Assembly: GCA_035541935.1 (NCBI GenBank)
Contig: DATKMJ010000059.1
Coordinates: 1-39,851, forward strand
Length of the DNA: 39,851 nucleotides
DNA from: Candidatus Binatia bacterium
Lineage (GTDB): Bacteria; Vulcanimicrobiota; Vulcanimicrobiia; Vulcanimicrobiales; Vulcanimicrobiaceae
Direction: 5' to 3'
Of the stretch, positions 16,275 through 24,557 are shown piece by piece; within the stretch, counting starts at the first letter, position 1; each line of letters begins with the position of its first letter. Below the pieces are notes generated by a model. That model was not told where the DNA came from. It was given only the letters and a program-made list of their open reading frames with translations, and searched no databases. The position numbers and the translations under genes are program-made.

Positions 16275-17384
16275 TTACGAAGAAGCGATCACCATCCGGG
16301 CGGCGCCGACCGAGAAATCGCCCATCCCGTAGTAGACGTCGTACGTCAGCTCGCCGAGATCGGGGCGCGGATCGAGCCCCGTCGGAAAGACGACGTTGTT
16401 GACCACGCCGTATCGCTCGCGGCGCGTCTCCGGAACGAGCACGGGCTTCGGCGAGCGGTAGAGGATCGTGTCGGGCCGCTCGATATCGTGAATCACCACG
16501 CCCGCGCTGTAGCGCAGATGCGGTTTGCGGCCGCGCTCGCCGACGGAGTCCACGCCGTGAAAGGCCGACATCCAGCCCTCGACGCCGCCGATAACGACGC
16601 GCACCGGCGGCGTCCCGGCGCCGATCTTGATCGAGCCCCATTGCGCGTCGGGGGAGAGCACCTGCACGCTCTCGGCGACGTGACAGATGTTCGCGCGATT
16701 CTTCAGCACCGGGCCGAGCGGCACGTACGCGATGCGGATCGACTCGCGATCTTCGTAGGGCATGCGTTCGATCATCGGAATCGCCGCGCGTCCGTCGACG
16801 CTCGAGAGATGGAGCATCGGGCGATGATAGAAGGCCAGCGAGCGCCGCCCTTCGGGCGAGATGACGGGCTCGGGAAAGAACGCAGCGTCTTTGTCGTCGC
16901 CGACGACGTTGGCGGTGCCGGCGAACTGCGCCAGACCGAGGCGCCGCCAGCGATAGCCGTCGTCGGAGATCGCGATCGCGATGCGCGGGCCGTCCGGACC
17001 GAACGCGGTATACGTCATCACGTACGATTCGATCGCCGGGACGTGCGTGACGCGCGGATCCTCGCAGCCGTATCCCGGATGCGGACGCTTTTCGTACGCG
17101 GCCTTCGGCTCGAGCGCGAAGGCAAGCCGGTCGGTTTTGAAGCCCTCGGCGAGCGCCTGCGTGCGGACGGTGCCGACGCGCGAGATGTTTCCTTCGGCGA
17201 CGCAGCGCGGGTAGAGCAGCAGCGAGCGGTCCGCGGCGCGCGTCGCGCCGGGGTTGAGAATGCCGCAGGCTTCCTTCGGATCGCCGTCGGGCTCGAGCAC
17301 GACGCCGAGCCGCTCGACGCGCACGGCGAGGCTTTCGATCCGTTCCGGCGCGCGCGCCCGGTTACGGTAAGTACGTTGATGCAA
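16275..17384 (-). CDS. GH130-like glycoside phosphorylase/hydrolase
   Basis: A 369-residue five-bladed propeller enzyme of the GH130 (beta-1,4-mannoside phosphorylase) type. Motifs in order: GILNPGATR, GYGCEDPRVTHV (the aspartate is the proposed general acid), KDAAFFPEP, GWMSAFHGVD, VVNNVVFPTG and YYGMGDFSVGAARM. GH130 members split beta-mannosides by phosphorolysis or hydrolysis, and this sequence cannot be assigned to either from motifs alone. There is no signal peptide, so it acts in the cytoplasm. The start is TTG 17384, which overlaps the lipoprotein gene upstream by 23 bases; no ATG precedes the conserved core. Neighbours on both sides are envelope proteins. Confidence 0.85.
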   Translation of the reverse strand: MHQRTYRNRARAPERIESLAVRVERLGVVLEPDGDPKEACGILNPGATRAADRSLLLYPRCVAEGNISRVGTVRTQALAEGFKTDRLAFALEPKAAYEKRPHPGYGCEDPRVTHVPAIESYVMTYTAFGPDGPRIAIAISDDGYRWRRLGLAQFAGTANVVGDDKDAAFFPEPVISPEGRRSLAFYHRPMLHLSSVDGRAAIPMIERMPYEDRESIRIAYVPLGPVLKNRANICHVAESVQVLSPDAQWGSIKIGAGTPPVRVVIGGVEGWMSAFHGVDSVGERGRKPHLRYSAGVVIHDIERPDTILYRSPKPVLVPETRRERYGVVNNVVFPTGLDPRPDLGELTYDVYYGMGDFSVGAARMVIASS

Positions 17385-17805
17385 TCGGCTCGTTGCTCGG
17401 CGTGACGACTTCGACCCGAACGCCGCGCCGGTAGACGCTGTTCGGAACGATCCAGAGCGTGTACGTGCGATACTGCGGCGAAGGCTCGCCGCCGTCGGCC
17501 GGGTCTTGTTCGAACGCGACGACGCGAACGCGCTGGCCGTTCGCGCCGATCGATTCGACGATCTGCTTATATCCGGTGCGATCGTGCGGTCCCATGAGCA
17601 GGACGACGCCGAACTCGCTCTTGTAATGCACCGGCGCGTGAATATCGAGCTTGGTGAGGGTGGCCGCGTCGCGCACGATAAGGATTTGATTCCCTCCCAA
17701 AACGGTGGTCGTGCCCGTTGCGAGCGTCTTGACGCGAACCTCGCGACATCCGACCAGCAAGACGAGCCCCAGGGCTAGACCCGCCAGGGCCGACCAGCGC
17801 TTCAC
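17362..17805 (-). CDS. Lipoprotein of unknown function
   Basis: A 147-residue protein starting at GTG 17805. The signal MKRWSALAGLALGLVLLVGC has a perfect lipobox LVGC. The mature region is beta-rich (TTTVLGGNQILIVRD, FGVVLLMGPHDRTGY, QRVRVVAFEQDP, YRTYTLWIVPNSVYRRGVRVEVV). No family is recognised. It is the first gene of the GH130 operon and is divergent from ctaA across about 105 bases. Confidence 0.72.
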   Translation of the reverse strand: MKRWSALAGLALGLVLLVGCREVRVKTLATGTTTVLGGNQILIVRDAATLTKLDIHAPVHYKSEFGVVLLMGPHDRTGYKQIVESIGANGQRVRVVAFEQDPADGGEPSPQYRTYTLWIVPNSVYRRGVRVEVVTPSNEPIASTYLP

Positions 17806-17910
17806 GACCCCGCGCTTCGCCCGTGGCCACCCGCCGCCTCCAAGGCGCCGGAATTTTTCTTCCTATTGTCGTTGCCCGCGCGGCACGTCAACGCTACTCT
17901 AAGGGGACGG

Positions 17911-18810
17911 ATGAAGCGTCTCCTGACTCTCGCGCTGGCCGCCGATCTCGCCGCCCTCATCACCCTGATGCTGGGCAGTTGGACGCGGATCAACGGCGCA
18001 GGCCTCACCTGCCCGGACTGGCCGCTCTGTCACGGACGCCTGCTCCCCGCGCTGAGCGACGGAACGCTCTGGGAGTGGTCGCACCGCTTGCTTGCGTTTT
18101 CGGTCGCGCCGCTCGTCGTCGCGCTCGTCGTCGTCGCGTGGCGTCAGCGCGCCGCCTCGCCGTTCATCGCGCCGACGATCGCCTCGATCGCCGCACTCTT
18201 CGCGGCGCAAGTCTTTCTCGGCGCCGAAACCGTTCGACTCGGCAACTCGCCTCTCTCCGTCGTCGCGCACTGGGCGACGGCGATGGCGCTGATCGCCGCG
18301 CTCTCCGCGATGGCGGTATTCGCCGCGGTCTCCGCGCAGCCGCACGGCGGCCGCGCGCACGGATCGCCGGTGCTCGCAATCGTGCTCGGCCTTACCGCGG
18401 CGGTCGCGTTCGCGACGATGTGCGTCGGCGCGTACGTCAGCTCGAGCGGAGCAGGGCTCGCGTGCCTCTCCATTCCGGGCTGCGCCGGCAACGTCGTCGT
18501 CTACACGCACGGCCAGTTCGCGCAGATGCTCCATCGCTCTGCCGCGGCCGCGACGCTCCTCTGCGCCGCCGGCGCGCTCGCCCTCGCTTGGGCGCAGAAC
18601 GCATCGTCGCGCGTTCGCATCGCGATCGGCGCCGGCATCGCGCTCGTCGCGGTGCAGGTACTGCTCGGCCTCCTCAACGTCGCGCTGCGCCTGCCGACCG
18701 ATCTGCGCGAGGCCCATGCCGCAAACGCGGCGTTCGTCTTCCTCGCCTTCTTCGTCGCGGCGACGTTCGCGGCGCTCGACGTTCCGGTGCGAGTGCCCGC
18801 GCGCCGATGA
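17911..18810 (+). CDS. ctaA: Heme A synthase (COX15/CtaA)
   Basis: A 299-residue, eight-helix membrane protein that oxidises the methyl group of heme O to the formyl of heme A. Features: GSWTRINGAGLTCPDWPLCHG with the conserved cysteine pair, EWSHR (conserved glutamate plus heme-ligand histidine), AHW, a second cysteine pair GLACLSIPGC, MLHR, and REAHAAN. ATG 17911 is preceded by AAGGGG. An in-frame longer start would add a poor, charged N-terminus. It overlaps ctaB by ATGA. Together with ctaB it supplies heme A to the caa3 oxidase encoded convergently downstream. Confidence 0.94.
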   Translation: MKRLLTLALAADLAALITLMLGSWTRINGAGLTCPDWPLCHGRLLPALSDGTLWEWSHRLLAFSVAPLVVALVVVAWRQRAASPFIAPTIASIAALFAAQVFLGAETVRLGNSPLSVVAHWATAMALIAALSAMAVFAAVSAQPHGGRAHGSPVLAIVLGLTAAVAFATMCVGAYVSSSGAGLACLSIPGCAGNVVVYTHGQFAQMLHRSAAAATLLCAAGALALAWAQNASSRVRIAIGAGIALVAVQVLLGLLNVALRLPTDLREAHAANAAFVFLAFFVAATFAALDVPVRVPARR

Positions 18811-19679
18811 GGGTTCCCGCGCCCGCCGTCGCCTACTACGAGCTCTCGAAGCCGCGCATCATCGTGCTGCTGCTCGTCACGACCGCGGCGGCGATGATCA
18901 TGGCCGCGCGCGGCATCCCCAGTCTCGCACTGCTCTTCTGGACGCTGCTCGCGGGCGCGCTCGCCGCCGCTTCGGCCGGCGCGTTCAACTGCGCGTGGGA
19001 TGCCGACATCGATCGCGTGATGAAGCGGACGCAGGCGCGGCCGATCCCGCAGGGCCGCATCTCGGTGCGCAGTGCGGTGATCTACGCGACGATCGTCGGC
19101 GCGCTATCGTTTACGATCTTCTACTACTTCGTCAACCCGCTCGCTGCGTGGCTATCGCTCGCCGGCAACGTCTACTACGTCGTCGTCTACACGATGTGGC
19201 TCAAGCGCATCACGCCGCTGAACATCGTCGTCGGCGGCGCCGCGGGCTCGGTGCCGCCGCTCGTCGGCTGGGCCGCGGTCACGCACACCGTCGGCGCGCC
19301 GGCGCTCGGCCTCTTCGCGCTGATCTTCCTCTGGACGCCGCCGCATTTCTGGTCGCTCGCGCTCATGACCGAGACGGAGTACGGCAAAGCGAAGATCCCG
19401 ATGTTTCCCAACGTCTACGGAACCGAGCGCACGAAGCGCGAGATCGTCTACTACGCGCTCGTGCTCGTCGCAGCGTCGCTGCTGCTCTATCCGCTCCACG
19501 TCATGGGCGCCTTCTACTTCGCGGCCGCCGGCCTGCTCGGCGCGATCTTTCTCTTCGACGCGGTGCGAACGTGGCGGGAACAGGGCGCCACGCTCGAGGC
19601 GCGCAAGCTCTTTCGTTTCTCGCTCGTCTACCTCGCGCTGATGTGCGTCGTCATGGTGATCGATCGCATCGTAACGTGA
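18807..19679 (+). CDS. ctaB: Protoheme IX farnesyltransferase
   Basis: A 290-residue UbiA-superfamily prenyltransferase that attaches farnesyl to heme B, giving heme O. The first aspartate-rich motif is NCAWDADIDRVMKRTQARPIP and the second block is YTMWLKRITPLNIVVGGAAGSVPPLVGWAAVT; WTPPHFWSLA and IPMFPNVYG are also typical. About nine membrane helices are visible. The start ATG 18807 overlaps the ctaA stop, and the stop overlaps the next gene (GTGA), so heme O synthesis, heme A synthesis and the MFS transporter are coupled. Confidence 0.95.
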   Translation: MRVPAPAVAYYELSKPRIIVLLLVTTAAAMIMAARGIPSLALLFWTLLAGALAAASAGAFNCAWDADIDRVMKRTQARPIPQGRISVRSAVIYATIVGALSFTIFYYFVNPLAAWLSLAGNVYYVVVYTMWLKRITPLNIVVGGAAGSVPPLVGWAAVTHTVGAPALGLFALIFLWTPPHFWSLALMTETEYGKAKIPMFPNVYGTERTKREIVYYALVLVAASLLLYPLHVMGAFYFAAAGLLGAIFLFDAVRTWREQGATLEARKLFRFSLVYLALMCVVMVIDRIVT

Positions 19680-21016
19680 ACCGTCTCCTCGCGACGCTCG
19701 CGCTCGGCGTCTTCGCCGGCGCGCTCGATCTGAGCGTCCTCTCGCCCGCGCTGCCGGCGCTCGGCCGCGACTTCACCGTCCACACCGCCGACCTCGCGTG
19801 GGTCTTCACGCTCTACCTGCTCGTCACGGTCGTCTCGATCGCGCTCGCGAGCACGCTCGCCGATCGCTACGGCCGCCGCCCCGTCTATCTCGCCTGCATC
19901 GCGCTCTTCGCCGCGGGAAGCGTCGTCGCGATTGCGGCGCCGTCGTACGGCGTGCTGCTGCTCGCGCGGGCGATCCAGGCGCTCGGCGCCGGCGGCATCT
20001 TTCCCGTCGCGACCGCGACGATCGGCGACGTCGTGCCCGCACAGCGGCGCGGCGCCGCGCTCGGCATCGTCGCCGCGACCTGGGGGCTCGCCGCGATCGT
20101 CGGTCCGCTCGTCGGCGGCATCGTGACGCACTTCGTCTCGTGGCGCTGGATCTTCGCGGCGAACGTGCCGCTGGCGGCCATCGTCTTCGCGATGGCGCTG
20201 CGCACCGTGCCGGCCTACGCGCCGCGCAGTCGCGAGCCGCTCGACGTGGGCGGCCTCGCGCTGCTCTGCCTCGGCCTCGTCGCGTTGATGGACGGCCTGA
20301 TCGCGACGCGCCTGTGGATCGGCCTGCTCGGCATCGTCATCTTGGCGTGCTTCGCGATCTGGGAGACGGCGGCGCGCGCGCCGATCGTGCCGCTCGAACT
20401 GCTGCGCGGCCCGCAACTCGCGAAGACCTACGCGCTCGAGACGCTCATCGGGATCCTCGAAGGCTCACTCTTCTTCATTCCGACGGTGCTCGTCGGCGCG
20501 CAGGGCCTCTCGTATCTCGCCGCCGGCCTGATTGCCGCGCTCGGCGCGTTCGTCTTCGTCGCGATCATCCCGGCGTCGGGGCGCGCGCTCGACCGCATCG
20601 GAAGCCGCGACGTGCTCTTGGCCGGCACGATCTCCACCGAAATCGGACTCGCGATTTTCGCGCTCGGTTTCCAGTCGCTCGCTCTCTCGATCGTCGCGAT
20701 CGTCGTCGCCGGCGCCGGATTCGGCGCGCTGCTCGGCGCGCCGACGCGCTACATCGTGACGAACGAGGTTCCCGAGCGCGTGCGCGCGACCGCGGTCGGC
20801 TTCTTGAGCCAGGCGCTGATCGTCGGGCAGATCGTCGGCAGTTCGCTCGCCGGCGGCCTCTTCGCCCTCGCGCAGAACGAGATCGCCGGTTACCGCGACG
20901 CCTATCTCGCCTTCTGCGCCGTCGCCTTCATCGCGCTGATCCTCGTCGCGACGCTCAAGCCGCAGCGCGAGGAGCGCACCCATCCGATCGCTGAGGCAGC
21001 AGCCGGAGCGGTCTAG
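19676..21016 (+). CDS. MFS transporter
   Basis: A 446-residue major facilitator protein. Motif A is LADRYGRRPVY (between helices 2 and 3), motif C-like GLAAIVGPLVGGIV occurs in helix 5, and about 12-14 helices are visible. The N-terminus (VNRLLATLALGVFAGALDLSVLSPALPALGRDF) matches the drug:proton antiporter style. It starts at GTG 19676, overlapping ctaB by four bases. Substrate is unknown; the operon raises the idea of export of heme intermediates, but family membership suggests a multidrug-type exporter equally well. Confidence 0.87.
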   Translation: MNRLLATLALGVFAGALDLSVLSPALPALGRDFTVHTADLAWVFTLYLLVTVVSIALASTLADRYGRRPVYLACIALFAAGSVVAIAAPSYGVLLLARAIQALGAGGIFPVATATIGDVVPAQRRGAALGIVAATWGLAAIVGPLVGGIVTHFVSWRWIFAANVPLAAIVFAMALRTVPAYAPRSREPLDVGGLALLCLGLVALMDGLIATRLWIGLLGIVILACFAIWETAARAPIVPLELLRGPQLAKTYALETLIGILEGSLFFIPTVLVGAQGLSYLAAGLIAALGAFVFVAIIPASGRALDRIGSRDVLLAGTISTEIGLAIFALGFQSLALSIVAIVVAGAGFGALLGAPTRYIVTNEVPERVRATAVGFLSQALIVGQIVGSSLAGGLFALAQNEIAGYRDAYLAFCAVAFIALILVATLKPQREERTHPIAEAAAGAV

Positions 21017-21031
21017 GGCGAAGCCCGCTCG

Positions 21032-21622
21032 ATGCCGTCGCAGGACTCGCGCTGGGGCTCGCTCGCCCGCCGGCCGTGGACGCCGTCGGAGCGCGCCATC
21101 GTCTGGCGCGGCCTCACGGGGCGCTTCGCGCTCGCGATCGAGCCGCTGATCGGCACGGTCGTCATGGCGCTGCTGACCTGGGGCATTCTCTACCGCGCGC
21201 AGCACGTCGCCGCCGATGCGACGCTGGCAAAGATCGCGTGGATCTTCGCGCTCGGCGCGATTGCGTTCGGCGGCTATTTCATCGCGGTGCTCGTCGCGCC
21301 GGTCGCCGCGTATCTGCAGACGTTCCGGCCGATCTATCTACTCGACGGCTACGTGCGCTACCGCGCTCCCGACGAACGCTCCCGCGCCGATGCCTGCGGC
21401 TACGCCGCCGCGCTCTTCGCGGATCGTTCGCTCGCGGCCGAGTGGGAGTGGTTGGGCCGGCGCCCGTTAGCCGACGCGACGATCCCCGCGCTCGTCGAGT
21501 TCTCGCTCTACGCGGGCATCCACAAGATCGACGGCAAGACGACCGGATTGCTCCCGGACGAAGCCATGCCGCTGCTCGCGATCGGCATCGCGACGAGGCA
21601 CGGAAGAACCGCCGACCTGTAG
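21032..21622 (+). CDS. Membrane protein of unknown function in heme A operon
   Basis: A 196-residue protein starting 15 bases after the MFS gene. Two hydrophobic segments (LIGTVVMALLTWGILY at about 39-54 and IAWIFALGAIAFGGYFIAVLVAPVAAYL at about 68-95) form a hairpin, followed by a cytoplasmic-looking C-terminal domain (YVRYRAPDERSRADACGYAAALFADRSLAAEWEWLG). I recognise no family. It is the last gene before the nested inverted repeat. Confidence 0.7.
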   Translation: MPSQDSRWGSLARRPWTPSERAIVWRGLTGRFALAIEPLIGTVVMALLTWGILYRAQHVAADATLAKIAWIFALGAIAFGGYFIAVLVAPVAAYLQTFRPIYLLDGYVRYRAPDERSRADACGYAAALFADRSLAAEWEWLGRRPLADATIPALVEFSLYAGIHKIDGKTTGLLPDEAMPLLAIGIATRHGRTADL

Positions 21623-21630
21623 GCTTTCGG

Positions 21631-21799
21631 TCGATTCTTCGGGCTGGCCGTAGCCGATGAGAAGCGTCTCAGCTTTTTCGGGCCAGCCACGGATGGCTGT
21701 TTCAAAGCTTGCTGGCCCGAAAAAGTGAGCGAGTAGGAGCGAACACGGATGTGAGCGACGGTCGTCTTCGAATCGGCTACGGCCACGCCGAAGAATCGA
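21631..21799. repeat. Nested inverted repeat (two stems) between convergent operons
   Basis: Outer arms at 21631-21658 and 21772-21799 match over 26 of 28 bases when one is reversed and complemented. Inner arms at 21673-21687 and 21711-21725 are 15-base perfect partners (CTTTTTCGGGCCAGC and its complement) with a 23-base loop. Short direct repeats (GTGAGCGA at 21725 and 21751; CACGGAT at 21688 and 21744) lie inside. The inner stem has A5/T5 tracts on both flanks, so it could end transcription from both operons. The outer arms are more than a terminator needs and resemble a palindromic repeat element. Reading frames across it look spurious. Confidence 0.8.
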
Positions 21800-21819
21800 T
21801 CGAATTCCAGTAGCGCGCT

Positions 21820-22020
21820 CTATGGATTGTTGTTGAGGGGCACGCGGACCGTCGTCATCGCGGGCCAGCGGTGTCCGTAGCCGGACATCGTCACGACGGC
21901 TCCGCCGATGATGAAGATGATCACGATCCCGGCGAGGGCGACGCGAACGAGGCTCGACGGAATGCCGCGGCTCTCGGGGACCTTCGAAAAATCGAGATAC
22001 TCGTCGTCGCGAACGATCAC
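21820..22020 (-). CDS. Small single-helix protein of the oxidase operon
   Basis: A 66-residue protein starting at GTG 22020, two bases after the previous stop, with GGGAG nine bases upstream. A soluble N-terminus (VRDDEYLDFSKVPESRG) precedes one membrane helix (SLVRVALAGIVIIFIIGGAVVTM) and a short C-terminal tail. It is the last gene of the cox operon. It might be a small accessory oxidase subunit; no family is recognised. Too short to be called by homology here, its support is the SD site, spacing and co-orientation. Confidence 0.65.
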   Translation of the reverse strand: MIVRDDEYLDFSKVPESRGIPSSLVRVALAGIVIIFIIGGAVVTMSGYGHRWPAMTTVRVPLNNNP

Positions 22021-22022
22021 GG

Positions 22023-22238
22023 CTAGACTCCCTTCGCGGGCGGCGTGAAGCCGATGACGTTGAGGCCGGCGAGCAGCGCGAGAATCGCGCCGATGCCGAG
22101 GAGCACGAGCATCAGCTTGAAGACTTGGTTCTCGACGCCGGTTGCGTTCCAGTCTTTGTAGAGCGCGTAGAACGCGACGATCCCGACGACGATGCCGCCG
22201 ATCACCGCTCCCAACCGTTCGATTATCACCGGATTCAC
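22023..22238 (-). CDS. Small two-helix protein of the oxidase operon
   Basis: A 71-residue protein starting at GTG 22238 behind a strong AAGGAG site, 12 bases after coxC. It has two membrane helices (about residues 8-25, AVIGGIVVGIVAFYALY, and 41-62, LMLVLLGIGAILALLAGLNVIG). Its place between coxC and the last small gene suits a subunit IV-like or assembly role, but the sequence does not match the classic CtaF/CyoD pattern that I know. Confidence 0.7.
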   Translation of the reverse strand: MNPVIIERLGAVIGGIVVGIVAFYALYKDWNATGVENQVFKLMLVLLGIGAILALLAGLNVIGFTPPAKGV

Positions 22239-22250
22239 GCGCTGCGCTCC

Positions 22251-22865
22251 TTATATGAGATAGAAGATCGAGAAGAGCACGACCCAGATCACGTCGACGA
22301 AGTGCCAATAGAGCGTGCCCGCCGTGATACCGAAGTACTTTCCTCGCGTGTAGACGCCCGCCGCCGACTGCAGCACGAGCACCGTCAGGTAACAGACCCC
22401 GACGAAGACGTGGAAGCCGTGCATCCCGGTGAGCGTGAAGAACGAGGCGCCGAAGATGCCGCTGCCGCCCCACGTCACGTGCTCGCCGAAGATCAGGTGG
22501 TTGTACTCGTAGGCCTGCCCGCCGAGGAATCCCACGCCGAGAACGATCGTCGCGAGCAGGAACCCCATGTATCGCATCCACTTGCCGTGCTTGTAGTTCT
22601 CGAGCGCGTAGTGCATCGTCGCGCCCGATCCGAAGAGCACGACCGAGTTCCACGCCGCGAACGCGACGTCGAGCCGGTGGATGCCCGGCGGCGGCCAACC
22701 CTGACCGCTGTTGCGCAGGTAGAGATAGGCGAAGATGAACGAGGCGAAGAGCACGCAGTCGCTGATGAGGAAGAGCAGGAAACCCTGCAGGCGCAGCTCG
22801 CGGACTTCGAGATAGAGCTGATCCGCATCGCCGTGCACGTCGTGGCCGAGCGTCGCGACCGACAT
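22251..22865 (-). CDS. coxC: Cytochrome c oxidase subunit III
   Basis: A 204-residue CtaE/CoxC protein with five visible helices, the short bacterial form. Typical motifs are LRLQGFLLFLISDCVLFASFIFAYLYLR, GATMHYAL, FGASFFTLTGMHGFHVFVGV and YWHFVDVIWVVLFSIFYLI. Subunit III stabilises proton uptake by subunit I. The ATG at 22865 shares one base with the coxA stop (TGATG), so the pair is translationally coupled. Confidence 0.94.
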   Translation of the reverse strand: MSVATLGHDVHGDADQLYLEVRELRLQGFLLFLISDCVLFASFIFAYLYLRNSGQGWPPPGIHRLDVAFAAWNSVVLFGSGATMHYALENYKHGKWMRYMGFLLATIVLGVGFLGGQAYEYNHLIFGEHVTWGGSGIFGASFFTLTGMHGFHVFVGVCYLTVLVLQSAAGVYTRGKYFGITAGTLYWHFVDVIWVVLFSIFYLI

Positions 22866-24541
22866 CAATGAGCTCCCGCCGCGACCGGCGGCGGCGAGTC
22901 GGTCAACTCTTCTTCGAGCCCTTTGTACGGAAGCGGCTGGCTGAAGTCGTACGGCAGGCCGTAGACCGTCGGGATGTGCTTGAAGTTGTAGTAGTGCGGC
23001 GGCGACGGCACCTGCCATTCGAGCGTTCGCGCGCCCCACGGATTCGGCCCCGCGCGCTTTCCGAAGCGCATGCTCCAGAGAACGTTCACGAAGAAGATCA
23101 GGATCGCGAACGTCATGAGATACGACGCGATCGATTCGAAGCGGTTCCAGAACGCGAACTGCGGATCGTAGGTCGCGACCTCGCGCGGCATGCCGAGGAT
23201 GCCGAGCCAGTGCATCGGGATGAACGTCGCGTTGAAGCCGATGAAGAAGAGCCAGAAGTGCAGTTTGCCGAGCGTCTCGTTCAGCAGCCGCCCCGACATC
23301 TTCGGGAACCAGTAGTACATGCCGGCGAAGATGCCCATGAGGCTGCCGCCGACGAGCACGTAGTGGAGGTGCGCGACGATGAAGTACGTGCCGTGTACGT
23401 GGAGATCGAACGGAATCGCGGCGAGGAAGATGCCGGTGATGCCGCCGAGCGTGAAGAGGCCGACGAACCCGATCGCAAAGAGCATGGCGGTCGTGAAGTG
23501 GATCTTGCCGCCCCAGAGCGTCGCCGTCCACGAGAAGATCTTGATCCCGGTCGGCACGCCGATCACGAACGTGATGATCATGAAGGGCAACTGCAAGAAC
23601 GGCGCGAGCCCCGACGTGAACATGTGGTGCGCCCAGACCATGAAGCCGGCGAGCGCGATCGCCATGGACGAGAAGGCGATGAGCTTGTAGCCGAAGATCG
23701 GCTTGCGCGAGAAGGTCGGCAGCACTTCCGAGATGATGCCGAACGCCGGAAGGATCATGATGTAGACGGCGGGATGCGAGTAGAACCAGAACATGTGCTG
23801 CCACATTACCGGGCTGCCGCCTTTGCTCGGGTCGAAGAACGGCACGCCGAACTGGCGCTCGATGAAGAGCGCGGCGAGCGCCGCGGCGAGCGCGGTCGTC
23901 GCGATCATCAGCAGCGGCGCGGTCGCGAACTGGCCCCACACGAAGAGCGGCATCCGCGTGAACGTCATGCCGGGCGCGCGCATCTTCAAGATCGTCACGA
24001 CGAAGTTGATGCCCGTCATCGTCGAGCTGACGCCGACGAGAAAGATCGCGGCGCACCACATCGACGTGCCCGCGGCGCCTTGCAGCGAGATCGGCGGATA
24101 CTCCATCCAGCCGGCCGTCGGCGCGCCCATCAGGAACGAGGCGAAGAGCATCAAACCCGAGACCGGGAAGATCCAGAAGCTCAACATGTTGAGCCACGGG
24201 AACGCGACGTCGCGCGCGCCGATCTGCACGGGGAAGACGAGGTTGCCGAAGCCGCCGGTCAGGATCGGAATGATGACGAGCCAGACCATCGCGCTGCCGT
24301 GAACGCTGTAGATCTCGTTATACGTTCCCGGCGCGACGAAGCCGCCGTTCGGGTTGAGGAGCTGCGTGCGGATCGCCTCCGCAAGCAGCCCCGAGAGCAT
24401 CAAGAAGACGAAGCCGGTGACGAGATACTGGATGCCGATGATCTTGTGGTCGAGCGAAAAGACGTACCGCCGGACGAATCCCTGCGGCTCCGGATGAATG
24501 TGGTCGGCGATGCCGCCCGCGTGTACCGCTGCTACTGCCAT
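22865..24541 (-). CDS. coxA: Cytochrome c oxidase subunit I, A2-type
   Basis: A 558-residue heme-copper oxidase catalytic subunit with 12 or more helices. Ligands: H81 (heme a), H256, H305 and H306 (CuB), H391 (heme a3) and H393 (heme a). Tyrosine 260 follows H256 at the spacing of the cross-linked His-Tyr pair. The helix VI stretch reads YSHPAVY, so the D-channel glutamate of A1-type enzymes (HPEVY) is replaced and the tyrosine-serine pair marks the A2 subfamily. The K-channel block PTGIKIFSW and the D-channel entry GARDVAFPWLN are present. It starts 16 bases after coxB. Confidence 0.96.
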   Translation of the reverse strand: MAVAAVHAGGIADHIHPEPQGFVRRYVFSLDHKIIGIQYLVTGFVFLMLSGLLAEAIRTQLLNPNGGFVAPGTYNEIYSVHGSAMVWLVIIPILTGGFGNLVFPVQIGARDVAFPWLNMLSFWIFPVSGLMLFASFLMGAPTAGWMEYPPISLQGAAGTSMWCAAIFLVGVSSTMTGINFVVTILKMRAPGMTFTRMPLFVWGQFATAPLLMIATTALAAALAALFIERQFGVPFFDPSKGGSPVMWQHMFWFYSHPAVYIMILPAFGIISEVLPTFSRKPIFGYKLIAFSSMAIALAGFMVWAHHMFTSGLAPFLQLPFMIITFVIGVPTGIKIFSWTATLWGGKIHFTTAMLFAIGFVGLFTLGGITGIFLAAIPFDLHVHGTYFIVAHLHYVLVGGSLMGIFAGMYYWFPKMSGRLLNETLGKLHFWLFFIGFNATFIPMHWLGILGMPREVATYDPQFAFWNRFESIASYLMTFAILIFFVNVLWSMRFGKRAGPNPWGARTLEWQVPSPPHYYNFKHIPTVYGLPYDFSQPLPYKGLEEELTDSPPPVAAGAH

Positions 24542-24557
24542 ATTGCTTTCGATCGTG

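Noticed and set aside
17871-17899. TTGCCC and TACTCT boxes 17 bases apart upstream of ctaA
   Set aside because: The transcript would start about five bases before the ATG and lose most of the clear AAGGGG ribosome site, so this is unlikely to be the main promoter.
21508-21786. 92-residue minus-strand frame across the inverted repeat
   Set aside because: It runs through the palindrome and into the coding strand of the upstream gene, with no ribosome site or protein features.
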